A stretch of 12,051 nucleotides of DNA from contig JACPUP010000002.1 of NCBI GenBank assembly GCA_016192205.1, positions 1-12,051 of the forward strand, read 5' to 3'. Both the position numbers and the translations under genes were made by a program. Positions 11,711-12,051 of the stretch are shown piece after piece. Below the pieces are notes generated by a model. That model was not told the origin of the DNA, did no database searches, and was given only the letters and a program-made list of their open reading frames with translations. Positions within the stretch are counted from its first letter, which is position 1; each line of letters opens with the position of its first letter. Source of the stretch: Candidatus Kerfeldbacteria bacterium. Lineage in GTDB: Bacteria; Patescibacteriota; Patescibacteriia; SBBC01; JACPUP01.

Positions 11711-11986
11711 TCACCCGACAGCTAACCATCCCGGCCGAACAATCAATACGACCCCGAGGAGGGCGATCACTGCCCCACCGACGAGCAGCGCGTACTTGCT
11801 GTAGTGGTGTGAGAACGTGGCGTGGCGGAGCGTCACCATCGCGAAGGCGGACACAACCATGACGAGCACATCGCCCTCGCGAAACGTGTGCGGGAGTTTT
11901 CCATGGATGATAATTTGAACGGCACCCGTAGCAATGCCTGGGCTGACCCCGAGTCCTTGGAGACTGGTTGCCTTCTTTTTCGACAT
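11711..11986 (-). CDS. Small protein: truncated PEP-utilising swivelling domain fused to a membrane helix
   Basis: 91 residues. Positions 8-43 (LQGLGVSPGIATGAVQIIIH, then GKLPHTFREGDVLV) match the beginning of the PEP-utilising mobile domain found in PEP synthase and PPDK. After GDVLV the family match stops: the T-x-x-G-G-x-x-C-H segment with the phosphohistidine is absent. The second half carries an aliphatic stretch (about 46-53), HHYSKY, and a membrane helix at about 66-85 (ALLVGGAVIALLGVVLIV). It cannot therefore act as a normal phosphotransfer domain. It may be a decayed fragment or an independent small membrane protein using the same start motif. Codon use looks coding throughout. A TACAAT box ends 6 bases before the ATG and there is no Shine-Dalgarno, so it may be leaderless. 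Confidence 0.7.
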   Translation of the reverse strand: MSKKKATSLQGLGVSPGIATGAVQIIIHGKLPHTFREGDVLVMVVSAFAMVTLRHATFSHHYSKYALLVGGAVIALLGVVLIVRPGWLAVG

Positions 11987-11992
11987 AAAAGT

Positions 11993-11998
11993 ATTGTA
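11993..11998 (-). promoter_or_regulatory. -10 box of the small gene at 11711-11986 placed for a leaderless mRNA
   Basis: TACAAT on the minus strand (11998 to 11993), then ACTTTT, then ATG at 11986. This is the same 6-base spacing as at rnhB and the VIT gene. Confidence 0.5.
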
Positions 11999-12051
11999 GG
12001 GCGATGGTAAGAAAAAAGGAACGGGGGCGGAACACTAGGGCTCCAAGCCAT

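Overview
The window is a 12 kb, GC-rich bacterial stretch. The NusA protein has the domain wording I associate with Parcubacteria-type lineages (Candidate Phyla Radiation/Patescibacteria). Several genes lack a Shine-Dalgarno sequence or look leaderless, which fits such a genome. This placement is an inference from family resemblance only, because there is no rRNA or other phylogenetic marker besides NusA and RNase HII.

Layout, left to right. (1) 1-980, minus strand: 5' half of a membrane pyrophosphatase (hppA), cut by the window edge. (2) 1075-2601, minus: nusA, with a low-complexity insert inside its N-terminal domain and a low-complexity tail. (3) 2832-4784, minus: a GT-C/TMTC-like membrane glycosyltransferase candidate. 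(4) 5003-5506, plus: a small secreted protein of unknown function, with its own promoter and a strong terminator. (5) 5507-8025: an accessory-looking region holding a protein made of ten tandem zinc ribbons (minus) and a 111-residue two-helix membrane protein (minus). Three copies of a 37-bp element, all in the same orientation, separate these genes, and each copy is followed by a small hairpin of different sequence. (6) 8026-8931, plus: a secreted, extremely Asp-rich protein with thrombospondin-type-3-like calcium-binding repeats. (7) 9055-10710, minus: a housekeeping operon rnhB - SAM methyltransferase - yraN. (8) 10918-11700, plus: a VIT1/CCC1-family metal transporter. (9) 11711-11986, minus: a small protein that starts like a PEP-utilising swivelling domain and ends in a membrane helix.

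How the parts work together: the pyrophosphatase, the glycosyltransferase and the VIT transporter are membrane functions, while nusA, rnhB and yraN are core information-processing genes. The zinc-ribbon and 111-residue genes each have their own terminator and lie between copies of the 37-bp element, so they look like independent modules.

The least expected content is non-coding. It comprises (a) the 37-bp element with its variable trailing hairpin; (b) a dispersed GAATCA/TGATTC repeat that occupies intergenic DNA and also encodes parts of NusA and the methyltransferase C-terminus; (c) TAGG-rich repeats that form the leaders of nusA and hppA; and (d) three genes whose -10 box lies exactly 6 bases before the ATG, predicting leaderless mRNAs.
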